From CAZMMV01 sp964567475 (GTDB taxonomy: Bacteria; Bacillota; Clostridia; Tissierellales; Tissierellaceae), in the NCBI GenBank assembly GCA_964567475.1, contig CAZMMV010000025.1, forward strand, positions 1 through 19,750: a stretch of DNA of 19,750 bases, in the 5' to 3' direction. Below the pieces are notes generated by a model. That model saw only the letters and a list, made by a program, of their open reading frames with translations, was not told the origin of the DNA and searched no databases. Shown in pieces: positions 6,635 to 13,568 of this stretch (within the stretch, counting starts at the first letter, position 1; each line of letters opens with the position of its first letter). The position numbers and the translations under genes were made by a program.

Positions 6635-7259
6635 ATTTAAATTGAATAACTACTCTTCTATAAGGTTCTTTGCCTTCACTATAAGTTGTAACATTTTGAA
6701 CCTTTTGCAAGGCAGAATGTATTATTCTTCTTTCATAAGGATTCATAGGTTCTAGTTTTATTGGTCTTTTTGTATATTTAGATTTCTCAGCCATTTTATT
6801 AGCCAATCTTATTAAGGTTTGTTCTCTCTTGTCCCTATATCCTTCAATATCTATTATTACTTTAGTATAAGTATCCCTATTTCTATTAAGGGTTAAGTTA
6901 AGTAAATATTGAATTGCATCTAATGTATTTCCCCTCTTACCTATTACTATGCCCTTATCTGTAGAAGATATTTCAGTAATATCTATAAATAATTTATCTT
7001 CTTCTTTTTCAATAACATTGACAGCACTAACATCCATAGCATTTAATACTTTTGTTAAAAAAATATCTGCAATTTCTTTAGGATCATATACTATTGAAAC
7101 TTTTACCTCTGCATCTCTGCTTCCAATTAAACCAAATAAGCCTTTACTTGGCTCTTTTACTATCTCTATTTCAACATCTTCTTCTTTAGTATCTAATTCA
7201 ATTAAAGCCTCTTGAATTGCCTCATCCACAGTTTTTGCTACTTTTACGACGGATTTCAT
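6633..7259 (-). CDS. jag: Jag / KhpB RNA-binding protein
   Basis: RNA-binding protein (SpoIIIJ-associated, also called KhpB) linked to cell-envelope and sporulation control in Firmicutes. It has 208 residues. A Jag-N domain (about 1-52) includes the conserved KGLFGLIG segment. A KH domain around 70-140 has the GxxG loop as GKRG at 107-110. The C-terminal R3H domain has its R-x3-H signature at Arg177/His181. The order Jag-N, KH, R3H is diagnostic. The ATG overlaps the yidC stop codon (ATGA), and an AGGAG lies inside the yidC 3' end, so translation is coupled to yidC. Such yidC-jag pairing is nearly universal in Firmicutes. Confidence 0.96.
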   Translation of the reverse strand: MKSVVKVAKTVDEAIQEALIELDTKEEDVEIEIVKEPSKGLFGLIGSRDAEVKVSIVYDPKEIADIFLTKVLNAMDVSAVNVIEKEEDKLFIDITEISSTDKGIVIGKRGNTLDAIQYLLNLTLNRNRDTYTKVIIDIEGYRDKREQTLIRLANKMAEKSKYTKRPIKLEPMNPYERRIIHSALQKVQNVTTYSEGKEPYRRVVIQFK

Positions 7260-7972
7260 GACTTTAATTCTCCTCCCTCAGTATTACCCATAGCTTTCTT
7301 TGAAACTAATTGTTGTATTATTGTAAAAATATTACTTAATACCCAGTATAATGCCAATCCTGCTGGAAACTTACTTGCAGAAAAAAATATCATTACTGGC
7401 AGAAATACATTCATCATCTTCATTGTAGATTGTTGTTGTGGATCTGATGAGGGCTGGGCCATTGTTTTACTCTGAATAAATGTAGTAAATCCTGCTAATA
7501 ATGGTAATCCCCACATTAAAGGGTCTGGATTTTCTAAATTTGGTATCCATAAAAAAGTCTTATTTATTGCTTCATAAACACCTGGTGTTTTAAATACAAA
7601 TCTTGCTGGTTCACGCATTACCTTGAAAAATGCAAGAATAATAGGAAGTTGTACTATAAGTATCAAACAACTAGAAGCTGGATTATACTTTTCTTCTTTA
7701 TATAATTCCGACATTTTCATTTGCATAGTTTGAGGATCACTTTTATATTTATCTTGTATTTTTTTCATTTTTGGCTGTATTGCATTCATCTTTTGTGAAG
7801 ATCTACTTTGACTTATACCTACAGGTAAAAGAAGTAGTTTGAATATTATAGTCGTTATTATAATTGCCATTGCATAATAAGAAAAATTCTCTGGTTCTAT
7901 GCCTATGTTTGAAACTACATCATAAACAAACTTTAGAAGACCTCCTAGTAAATTACCTAGAAAACTCATCAT
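7256..7972 (-). CDS. yidC: Membrane protein insertase YidC (SpoIIIJ/Oxa1 family)
   Basis: Inserts and folds proteins in the cytoplasmic membrane, alone or with SecYEG. At 238 residues it is the short Gram-positive type. Hydrophobic segments are seen at roughly 33-52, 104-122, 153-175 and 190-225. An amphipathic, Lys-rich cytoplasmic loop lies between the first two. Lys45 in FKLLLLPVG occupies the place of the arginine that marks the hydrophilic groove in Bacillus homologues, so the positive charge is kept. No lipobox cysteine is present at the N-terminus, unlike many Bacillus YidC proteins. ATG 7972 follows AGGAGG with 9-nt spacing; a second ATG is adjacent, and an upstream GTG would place the ribosome-binding site inside the gene. 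It lies 17 nt after yidD and overlaps jag by four bases. Confidence 0.95.
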   Translation of the reverse strand: MMSFLGNLLGGLLKFVYDVVSNIGIEPENFSYYAMAIIITTIIFKLLLLPVGISQSRSSQKMNAIQPKMKKIQDKYKSDPQTMQMKMSELYKEEKYNPASSCLILIVQLPIILAFFKVMREPARFVFKTPGVYEAINKTFLWIPNLENPDPLMWGLPLLAGFTTFIQSKTMAQPSSDPQQQSTMKMMNVFLPVMIFFSASKFPAGLALYWVLSNIFTIIQQLVSKKAMGNTEGGELKS

Positions 7973-7989
7973 ATAATTAAACCTCCTAT

Positions 7990-8205
7990 TCACTTAAGTG
8001 GATCATATCCCCCTTTATTAAAAGGATTACATCTAAGTATTCTCTTAATAGTTAAAAAAGTTCCCTTAATAAAACCATACTTTTGGTAGGCTTCTAATGA
8101 ATACTGGGAACATGTAGGGTAAAACCTACAATGACTTCCAACTAAAATATATTTAGATATAAATTTCTGATAAAATCGTACTAGTAATATAGCTATTTTA
8201 GCCAT
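7990..8205 (-). CDS. yidD: Membrane protein insertion efficiency factor YidD
   Basis: Small membrane-associated protein of 71 residues thought to assist YidC in membrane protein insertion. The family signature CRFYPTCSQYS is at about 26-36, followed by KGTFLTIKRILRCNPFNKGGYDP with the conserved RCNP. The N-terminus is amphipathic. The start codon immediately follows the rnpA stop (TAAATG) with only a weak ribosome-binding site, so translation probably depends on rnpA. The order rpmH-rnpA-yidD-yidC-jag is the standard one. Confidence 0.96.
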   Translation of the reverse strand: MAKIAILLVRFYQKFISKYILVGSHCRFYPTCSQYSLEAYQKYGFIKGTFLTIKRILRCNPFNKGGYDPLK

Positions 8206-8553
8206 TTAATTCACTTTCTTTTTTGTTATCTTTCCTAATTTCATAATATGCATCATAGCACTCTCTAATTGTTTATAGGAAATGTCTACTACATTCTTTT
8301 TAGGTATGAAAATTAAATCGTAATTATCTTTAACTAAATCAAAATTCAGTCTATATATTTCCTTCATCTGTCTTCTTATTTGATTCCTAACAACACTATT
8401 GCCTATCTTTTTTGTAATAGAATATCCAACTCTGGTATATCCTAAATCATTCTTCATTACATAAAGAATCAAATTTCTATTCCAATAATTTTTACCATTT
8501 TTATAGACCTTTGCAAACTCCATATTACTTCTCAATCTATATTTTCTATCCAT
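8206..8553 (-). CDS. rnpA: Ribonuclease P protein component
   Basis: Protein subunit of RNase P, which binds the 5' leader of precursor tRNA and supports the catalytic RNA. It has 115 residues, a typical length. The RNR-type motif RNQIRRQMKEIYR lies at 56-68 and contains the conserved Arg-Asn, while GYSITKKIGNSVVRN precedes it. The protein is strongly basic. ATG 8553 is chosen because AGGAG lies seven bases upstream. A longer in-frame version would start within the terminator hairpin after rpmH and adds 13 residues not seen in relatives. Confidence 0.95.
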   Translation of the reverse strand: MDRKYRLRSNMEFAKVYKNGKNYWNRNLILYVMKNDLGYTRVGYSITKKIGNSVVRNQIRRQMKEIYRLNFDLVKDNYDLIFIPKKNVVDISYKQLESAMMHIMKLGKITKKKVN

Positions 8554-8580
8554 TCGTCTACTCCTAACATACCTACTTAT

Positions 8581-8606
8581 AAAAAAGACCACTTATTTCA
8601 GTGGCC
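8581..8606 (-). terminator. Intrinsic terminator/attenuator between rpmH and rnpA
   Basis: On the minus strand GGCCACT (8606-8600) pairs with AGTGGTC (8593-8587) through one G-U pair, around a 6-base loop, and six T residues follow (8586-8581). The hairpin starts at the last base of the rpmH stop codon. Because rnpA lies 28 nt beyond, it probably attenuates rather than stops transcription, giving more L34 than RnpA. Confidence 0.75.
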
Positions 8607-8740
8607 TATGCAGTTAACTTTTTTCTTCCTCTTTCTCTTCTTCTTTTTATTATAGCTCTTCCTGCTTTTGTTTTCATTCTTTTTCTAAATCCATGTTCTC
8701 TGCTTCTTTTTCTTTTCTTTGGTTGATAAGTTCTTTTCAC
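8606..8740 (-). CDS. rpmH: 50S ribosomal protein L34
   Basis: Highly basic 44-residue protein of the large ribosomal subunit. The sequence MKRTYQPKKRKR...HGFRKRM...RRRERGRKKL is diagnostic. It starts with GTG (8740-8738): AAGGAGGTG lies five bases upstream and the protein then begins MKRT like all L34 proteins. Upstream in-frame codons back to 8815 are not L34-like. It is the first gene of the minus-strand unit and is preceded by a consensus promoter. Confidence 0.96.
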   Translation of the reverse strand: MKRTYQPKKRKRSREHGFRKRMKTKAGRAIIKRRRERGRKKLTA

Positions 8741-8823
8741 GAAAGCACCTCCTTCAATATTTAACTTCAGAAATCTATAAAATAATATAGAGTTTTCATA
8801 TATAAAAATAAACACTACTATTT

Positions 8824-8852
8824 ATTATATTTACTATGTACTTATATGTCAA
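8824..8852 (-). promoter_or_regulatory. Consensus sigma-A promoter of the rpmH operon
   Basis: On the minus strand TTGACA (8852-8847), a 17-nt spacer and TATAAT (8829-8824) match the consensus exactly. It drives rpmH-rnpA-yidD-yidC-jag and leaves a leader of about 75 nt before the rpmH GTG. A DnaA box lies about 55 bp upstream (8905-8913), so transcription may respond to DnaA; that is inference. Confidence 0.9.
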
Positions 8853-8871
8853 GATATATAAATAAAAGCTT

Positions 8872-8897
8872 TGTAGATAAATTAATCTACATTTTTT
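8872..8897 (+). terminator. Possible plus-strand hairpin/terminator at the edge of oriC
   Basis: TGTAGAT (8872-8878) pairs with ATCTACA (8885-8891) and six T residues follow. In the plus direction it resembles a weak intrinsic terminator upstream of the DnaA-box cluster. No plus-strand gene precedes it, so it may only insulate the origin from antisense transcription, or may be incidental. Confidence 0.35.
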
Positions 8898-8904
8898 ACA
8901 AAGT

Positions 8905-9228
8905 TGTGGATAAGTTGTTGAATTAATTCAGTTTTTTTGATATTATAATATGACATGTGGATACTTAGAAAAATGAATCAACAAATAGAAGTTATGCACA
9001 TTGTGTGGATAACTTGTGGGTAACTTTATATTAATTTCAACTGAAAAGTCAGATAAGTTCGTTAATTGCTTGTTTGTTATCCACACAGCTTGTTGATTTT
9101 TTAATGTTAATAACTAAAGATACTTGTGTTTTTTAAAGTTATTAACATTTTATTAATATATTATACACAGTTTTTTTATCAAAACTATTTATTTTTAAAA
9201 TTTATATCCAGTAACAATCTGTTGATAA
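8905..9228. other. oriC, upstream DnaA-box cluster
   Basis: The 563-bp gene-free stretch between rpmH and dnaA holds many DnaA boxes. Matches to TTATNCACA: 8905-8913 (minus), 8992-9000 (plus, TTATGCACA), 9004-9012 (minus), 9077-9085 (plus) and 9161-9169 (plus, TTATACACA). One-mismatch candidates: 8956-8964 (GTATCCACA), 9015-9023 (TTACCCACA) and 9220-9228 (TTATCAACA), all minus. It lies upstream of dnaA with genes diverging on both sides, which is the upstream half of a bipartite Bacillus-type origin. DnaA bound here probably also autoregulates dnaA, whose promoter I could not place with confidence. The remaining bases are AT-rich and hold no coding frame I can support. Confidence 0.93.
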
Positions 9229-9303
9229 CTATGTTTATAACTTTAAAAATTTAGTTTATTTTTTTTTCTATTGGCAATAATTTTAAGAAACGGAGGTATA
9301 AAA

Positions 9304-10638
9304 ATGTCATCAAGTTTAGATAATATTTGGACTGAAGTACTAAAATTGATCAAAGTTGAATTAACTGAAGTTAGTTTTAATACTTGGCTAAAGACAATTG
9401 AACCAGTCAGCATATCACAAGATAAAGTAGTTCTTACAGCACCTAATGAGTTTACAAAGGGCATTTTAGAAGGTAGATATTTAAATCTTATTAAAAATGC
9501 ACTTACTCAAGTAACAGAACAGGATTTTAAGATCCATTTTATAATACCAGGTGAAGAAGAATATACAAATAACGAACAATCAATAAAGCAAAATCATGAA
9601 AGTAACAACAATCAAAGAGCACAACTAAATCCTAAATATACTTTTGATAGTTTTGTTATTGGTAGTAGTAATAGACTAGCACATGCTGCTTCTTTAGCTG
9701 TTGCAGAAGCTCCTGCTCAAGCATACAATCCTTTATTTCTTTATGGGGGAGTTGGACTTGGTAAAACGCATTTAATGCATGCTATTGGCCATTACATACT
9801 TAGTCAAAATCCAAATACAAAAGTAGTATATGTTTCTTCAGAAAAATTCACTAACGAACTTATTAATTCAATTAGAGAATATAGAAATGAAGAATTTAGA
9901 AATAAATATAGAAATATTGATGTACTCTTAATAGATGATATTCAATTTATTGAGGGAAAAGAAGGTACACAAGAGGAATTTTTCCATACTTTTAACGCAC
10001 TACATGAAAATAATAAACAAATTATAATTTCCAGTGATAGACCTCCAAAAAAAATTCCAACTTTAGAAGACAGGCTTACTTCTAGATTTGAATGGGGATT
10101 AATTACAGATATTCAGCCACCAGATTTCGAAACTAGAATTGCTATACTGAGGAAAAAAGCTAAAATTGAAAACATTACTGTAGATGACGGTGTAATGTCT
10201 TATATAGCTACAAAAATCGAATCAAATATTAGAGAATTAGAAGGTGCTCTTATTAGAGTAGTAGCCTATGCTTCACTTACAAACTCTGAGGTTACTAAAG
10301 AACTAACAGAAGAAGCTCTAAAGGATATTCTATCTGCAACTAAATCAAAAGAAATAACTGTTAACTTGATTAAAGATATAATATCTAAAAATTATAATAT
10401 TAAAATGGATGATTTTAATTCTAGGAAAAGAACTAGAGCTATTGCATATCCTAGACAAATAGCTATGTATCTCACTAGGGAGTTAACCGATTTATCCCTA
10501 CCTAAAATAGGTGATGAATTTGGTGGTAGAGATCATACTACAGTTATACATGCATATGACAAAATTGAAAAAGAAATAAATGAAAGTACTAGTTTTAAAA
10601 GAAAAATAGATGATATTATAGAAGATTTAAAAGAATAG
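9304..10638 (+). CDS. dnaA: Chromosomal replication initiator protein DnaA
   Basis: AAA+ ATPase that binds DnaA boxes, forms a filament and melts the origin. It has 444 residues. Domain I (about 1-85) is followed by a variable Asn/Gln-rich linker (about 86-108). Domain III has Walker A GGVGLGKT at 148-155, Walker B LLIDD at 208-212 and the RLTSRF segment near 257-262 with the arginine-finger region. Domain IV ends in the DNA-binding signature GGRDHTTVIHA at about 407-417. ATG 9304 follows CGGAGGT with good spacing; an in-frame TTG at 9271 lacks one. It is flanked by origin elements on both sides and is the first gene of the rightward arm. Confidence 0.98.
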   Translation: MSSSLDNIWTEVLKLIKVELTEVSFNTWLKTIEPVSISQDKVVLTAPNEFTKGILEGRYLNLIKNALTQVTEQDFKIHFIIPGEEEYTNNEQSIKQNHESNNNQRAQLNPKYTFDSFVIGSSNRLAHAASLAVAEAPAQAYNPLFLYGGVGLGKTHLMHAIGHYILSQNPNTKVVYVSSEKFTNELINSIREYRNEEFRNKYRNIDVLLIDDIQFIEGKEGTQEEFFHTFNALHENNKQIIISSDRPPKKIPTLEDRLTSRFEWGLITDIQPPDFETRIAILRKKAKIENITVDDGVMSYIATKIESNIRELEGALIRVVAYASLTNSEVTKELTEEALKDILSATKSKEITVNLIKDIISKNYNIKMDDFNSRKRTRAIAYPRQIAMYLTRELTDLSLPKIGDEFGGRDHTTVIHAYDKIEKEINESTSFKRKIDDIIEDLKE

Positions 10639-10667
10639 TCCATTTTGCTTGTTAGTAACTTGGGATA

Positions 10668-10707
10668 ATTTATCAGACTTATCAACATGTTATTAAGTCT
10701 GATAAAT
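10668..10707. repeat. 14-bp perfect inverted repeat in the dnaA-dnaN gap
   Basis: ATTTATCAGACTTA (10668-10681) and TAAGTCTGATAAAT (10694-10707) are exact reverse complements separated by 12 bases. The centre contains the 8-bp palindrome AACATGTT. No T run follows, so it is not a typical terminator for dnaA. A near-match DnaA box, TTATCAACA (10679-10687), overlaps the loop. It may form a cruciform or mRNA hairpin just before the DnaA box and trio element. Confidence 0.75.
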
Positions 10708-10732
10708 ATTAAGTGTATCAACTTTACATTAG

Positions 10733-10741
10733 TTATCCACA
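10733..10741 (+). other. DnaA box anchoring the unwinding element
   Basis: TTATCCACA is a perfect DnaA box. It lies nine bases before the DnaA-trio repeats, in the orientation needed for a DnaA filament to extend from the box onto single-stranded trio sequence. It is part of the downstream half of the origin. Confidence 0.93.
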
Positions 10742-10750
10742 TAATAACAG

Positions 10751-10800
10751 GTACTACTACTATTACTACTATATATTACTATATTCTTTCTATTTCAAGA
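10751..10800 (+). other. DnaA-trio array and DNA-unwinding element of oriC
   Basis: From 10751 to 10771 seven consecutive triplets read GTA CTA CTA CTA TTA CTA CTA. This is the DnaA-trio element (3'-GAT-5' on the partner strand), which guides DnaA onto one strand during origin melting. An AT-rich stretch follows (about 10772-10800), the likely site of unwinding. Order and spacing (DnaA box, short spacer, trios, AT-rich tract) match the basal unwinding system described for Bacillus subtilis. Confidence 0.9.
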
Positions 10801-10824
10801 GAAAAAAAGGAGGCCTATAAATTA

Positions 10825-11931
10825 ATGAAAATTAAAATAGAACAAAAAGATCTATCCAGACATATCAACATGGCACAAAAAGGTATATCTGGGAGAACTA
10901 CTTTACAAATATTAAACGGAATACTTCTGGAAACTATGAATGGTAAATTAAAATTAACAGGTACAGATTTAGAAATTAGTATAGAAACTTATGTAGAATG
11001 TGAAATAGAAGAAGAAGGATCAATAGTTATTAATTCTAGAATTTTTGGGGATATGATAAAAAAACTTCCTGATGCCCCTATATATATAAGTGTTGAAAAT
11101 AATAATATAAATATAAAATGTGAGAACTCAGAATTTAATATTTTAGGAAATCCACCTGAAGAATATCCTGATTTACCTATAATACTAGAACAAGATCATT
11201 TTGAAATTCAAAAAGACTTGTTTAAAGATGCAATAAAAGAAACAGTTTTTGCTACAATACAAGATGAAACAAGACCTTCTTTATCTGGTGTATTACTAGA
11301 GATAATGGATGGTTATATATCTTTTGTAGCATTGGATGGATATAGGTTAGCTCTTAGAAAGCTACCAATTGATACAGATAAAAATGTTAAAATAATAATT
11401 CCTGGTAGAGCTTTAAACGAAGTTAACAAAATATTAGAGGAAACTGAAGAAATGCTCAAAGTAGCTATTGCTCCTGGTCATGTAATATTTAATTTAGGTG
11501 AAACTGTAATTTATTCTAGACTTTTAGAAGGACAATTTTTTAATTATAGAGAAATTATTAGAAAAGAACATAAAACTACTGTTATGATAAATAAGAGAGA
11601 GTTTCAACAAAGTTTAGAAAGAGCATCCCTTTTAGCAAAGGAAGAAAAGGCAAATCTAGTAAAATTAATTATAGAAGATGGAGAAATAGAAATAAGATCC
11701 AATTCTGAAATAGGAAATGTAAATGAAAAGTTAGTTGCCAACATAAGTGGAGAAGATATCAACATAGCATTTAATTCTAGATATATTTTAGAAGGTATAA
11801 AGATAATAGATGCTGAAGAAATACAGCTAAATTATATGGGAAGTTTGAATCCTTGTATTATAAAACCTTTACAGGATGAAAATTATACTTATTTAGTTTT
11901 ACCTGTACGTTTAGCTAAAGATGATTTTTAG
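10825..11931 (+). CDS. dnaN: DNA polymerase III beta subunit (sliding clamp)
   Basis: Forms the dimeric ring that tethers DNA polymerase III and many repair proteins to DNA. It has 368 residues, the usual length, with three clamp domains of about 120 residues each. The central segment RPSLSGVLLEI...LDGYRLALRK and the C-terminal end PLQDENYTYLVLPVRL are typical; the latter forms part of the hydrophobic partner-binding pocket. ATG 10825 follows AAAGGAGG. An open frame continues upstream for 46 codons, but it would run through the DnaA trios and a DnaA box and has no family counterpart. It lies 186 bp after dnaA; an extended -10 candidate, TGGGATAAT, lies at 10661-10669. Confidence 0.97.
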   Translation: MKIKIEQKDLSRHINMAQKGISGRTTLQILNGILLETMNGKLKLTGTDLEISIETYVECEIEEEGSIVINSRIFGDMIKKLPDAPIYISVENNNINIKCENSEFNILGNPPEEYPDLPIILEQDHFEIQKDLFKDAIKETVFATIQDETRPSLSGVLLEIMDGYISFVALDGYRLALRKLPIDTDKNVKIIIPGRALNEVNKILEETEEMLKVAIAPGHVIFNLGETVIYSRLLEGQFFNYREIIRKEHKTTVMINKREFQQSLERASLLAKEEKANLVKLIIEDGEIEIRSNSEIGNVNEKLVANISGEDINIAFNSRYILEGIKIIDAEEIQLNYMGSLNPCIIKPLQDENYTYLVLPVRLAKDDF

Positions 11932-11942
11932 GAGAGATAAAT

Positions 11943-12152
11943 ATGCAAAAGGTAAAAATAGAAACTGAATTTATAAAATTAGACCAAATATTAAAATTAG
12001 CAGGAGTGGTACAAACCGGCGGTCAAGGAAAAATAATGATTTCAGACGGCAATATATCAGTAAATAAGGAAGTTTGCACTAAAAGAGGGAAAAAGCTTAG
12101 AAAAGATGATATAATTGAAATAGAAGGATATGGATCACTTATTGTGGTATAA
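11943..12152 (+). CDS. yaaA: S4-domain RNA-binding protein YaaA/RlbA
   Basis: Small S4-domain protein of 69 residues that sits between dnaN and recF in nearly all Firmicutes. The S4 RNA-binding fold covers residues about 12-62, with the motif KLDQILKLAGVVQTGGQGKIMI and later CTKRGKKLRKDDIIEI. The Bacillus homologue is annotated as RNA-binding and implicated in ribosome assembly; the exact role is not settled. The ribosome-binding site AGGAGAG overlaps the dnaN stop codon, so expression is coupled to dnaN. Confidence 0.93.
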   Translation: MQKVKIETEFIKLDQILKLAGVVQTGGQGKIMISDGNISVNKEVCTKRGKKLRKDDIIEIEGYGSLIVV

Positions 12153-12153
12153 T
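12145..12153 (+). promoter_or_regulatory. Possible extended -10 promoter for recF
   Basis: TGGTATAAT at the end of the S4 gene is a perfect extended -10 (TG-N-TATAAT). No recognisable -35 lies at the right distance. It is 27 nt before the recF start, so it could supply internal transcription of recF and the genes after it. AT-rich sequence makes chance matches common. Confidence 0.3.
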
Positions 12154-12179
12154 ATTATTTGCTTTAAGGGGTGTTTTTT

Positions 12180-13280
12180 TTGCATGTAAAGAAACTTAGA
12201 CTTATTAATTATAGAAATTATGATAATTTAAATATAGATCTAAATAAAAAAGTAAATATTTTCATAGGAAAAAATGCTCAAGGGAAAACTAATCTATTGG
12301 AATCAATATATCTTTGTGCGACCGGAAGATCTTTTAGAACAAATAGGGATAGAGAGATAATTAATTTTAAAAAGAATCAAGCTTATGTTGGGGCCAATAT
12401 AAGTTTGGGTAACTTTGAAAAATTTATAGAAATAAAGATGGATAGAAATAAAACAAAGATAATAAGAGTAAATAAAACAGAATTAAAAAATTATAAAGAG
12501 CTATATAGTGGTTTGAATGTAGTTGTATTTTCTCCTGAGGATTTAAGACTAGTTAAAGAAGGTCCTCAGGAAAGAAGAAACTTTTTAAATATGGAAATTT
12601 CTCAAATTAAGCCAGTATATAACTATAATGTTAGTAGATATAAAAAGGTATTATTTCAAAGAAATAATATATTAAAGGCTAATAAATTTAGAAAAGATAT
12701 ATCTAGTATTTTAGAGATTTTTGATTTACAATTAATAAAACTAGGAACTGAAATTATCTTAGAAAGAAATAGATATATAAAAGATTTATCTGATATATCT
12801 AATAAGACTCATAAAAATATTACTTTATCTAAAGAAGATTTAAAGTTAAGTTATAAGACTAATATTGATATAATGCATAAAAAAGAAGATATGAAAAATA
12901 AATATTTAAGTGACTTAAAAAATAATATTAAAAATGACCTAGAAACAGGTTCCACTGAGTTAGGACCCCATAGAGATGATATGGATATGGAGATAAATGG
13001 CAAGAATCTAAAGACTTATGGATCTCAAGGTCAACAAAGAACTGTAGTTTTGTCAATTAAATTGTCAGAAGTAGAACTTATAAAAAGAGAAAGAGGTATG
13101 TATCCAGTATTACTTTTAGATGATGTATTTTCTGAACTAGATGAGGAGAGAAGAAAATATTTAATCAGATCATTTAAGGATATGCAAACATTAATAACAG
13201 TAACTGATGCCATAGCTATAAAGGAATTAGATAATATAGAAAAATCTTTATTTTATATAGAAGATGGTAATTTGATATGA
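12180..13280 (+). CDS. recF: DNA replication and repair protein RecF
   Basis: SMC-like ATPase that helps load RecA at single-strand gaps with RecO and RecR. It has 366 residues. Walker A GKNAQGKT lies at 30-37. The ABC signature region YGSQGQQRT is at about 280-288, preceded by LGPHRDD, and Walker B PVLLLDDVFSELD is near 310-322. I start at TTG 12180, because AAGGGGTG lies six bases upstream and the product begins MHVKKLRLINYRNYD, which aligns with RecF N-termini. An in-frame GTG at 12171 would overlap that ribosome-binding site. A TTG start after a run of T residues is notable. Confidence 0.95.
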   Translation: MHVKKLRLINYRNYDNLNIDLNKKVNIFIGKNAQGKTNLLESIYLCATGRSFRTNRDREIINFKKNQAYVGANISLGNFEKFIEIKMDRNKTKIIRVNKTELKNYKELYSGLNVVVFSPEDLRLVKEGPQERRNFLNMEISQIKPVYNYNVSRYKKVLFQRNNILKANKFRKDISSILEIFDLQLIKLGTEIILERNRYIKDLSDISNKTHKNITLSKEDLKLSYKTNIDIMHKKEDMKNKYLSDLKNNIKNDLETGSTELGPHRDDMDMEINGKNLKTYGSQGQQRTVVLSIKLSEVELIKRERGMYPVLLLDDVFSELDEERRKYLIRSFKDMQTLITVTDAIAIKELDNIEKSLFYIEDGNLI

Positions 13281-13293
13281 TTGGAGTAAGAGT

Positions 13294-13539
13294 ATGATTA
13301 TTCATATAGGAGAAAATAATTATATATATAAAAAAGATATAGTAGCTATATTAGATAGAAAGTCTGTTGAAGCAACTACTAATACGAAAATTTTTATTAA
13401 CAAGTTAATAGAAGATAATTGTATTATAGGACCTATAAATCAATTTACAAAAACATATGTAGTAGTGTCATATGACAATAATACAACTATCTATACATCG
13501 AATATATCTTCAAAAGCATTACTTAATAGAAATATGTAA
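13294..13539 (+). CDS. remB: RemB-like (DUF370) regulatory protein
   Basis: DUF370 protein of 81 residues, in the place of Bacillus yaaB/remB between recF and gyrB. The N-terminal MIIHIGENNYIYKKDIVAILD is typical. In Bacillus subtilis RemA and RemB help activate biofilm matrix genes, and RemA binds DNA directly. Whether this protein regulates matrix genes here is unknown. The start ATG follows TGGAG with short spacing, 13 bp after recF, suggesting cotranscription. The middle segment (residues about 22-60) is less conserved, so I rely on position plus the N-terminal motif. Confidence 0.85.
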   Translation: MIIHIGENNYIYKKDIVAILDRKSVEATTNTKIFINKLIEDNCIIGPINQFTKTYVVVSYDNNTTIYTSNISSKALLNRNM

Positions 13540-13568
13540 ATTTATAATAATTGATTGGAGGATGTTGA

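Noticed and set aside
7212..7475. 87-codon plus-strand open frame over yidC/jag
   Set aside because: Opposite strand of two well-supported genes; no domain recognised.
10687..10824. 46-codon upstream extension of dnaN
   Set aside because: It would translate a DnaA box and the DnaA trios, has no family counterpart, and the internal ATG at 10825 has a strong ribosome-binding site.
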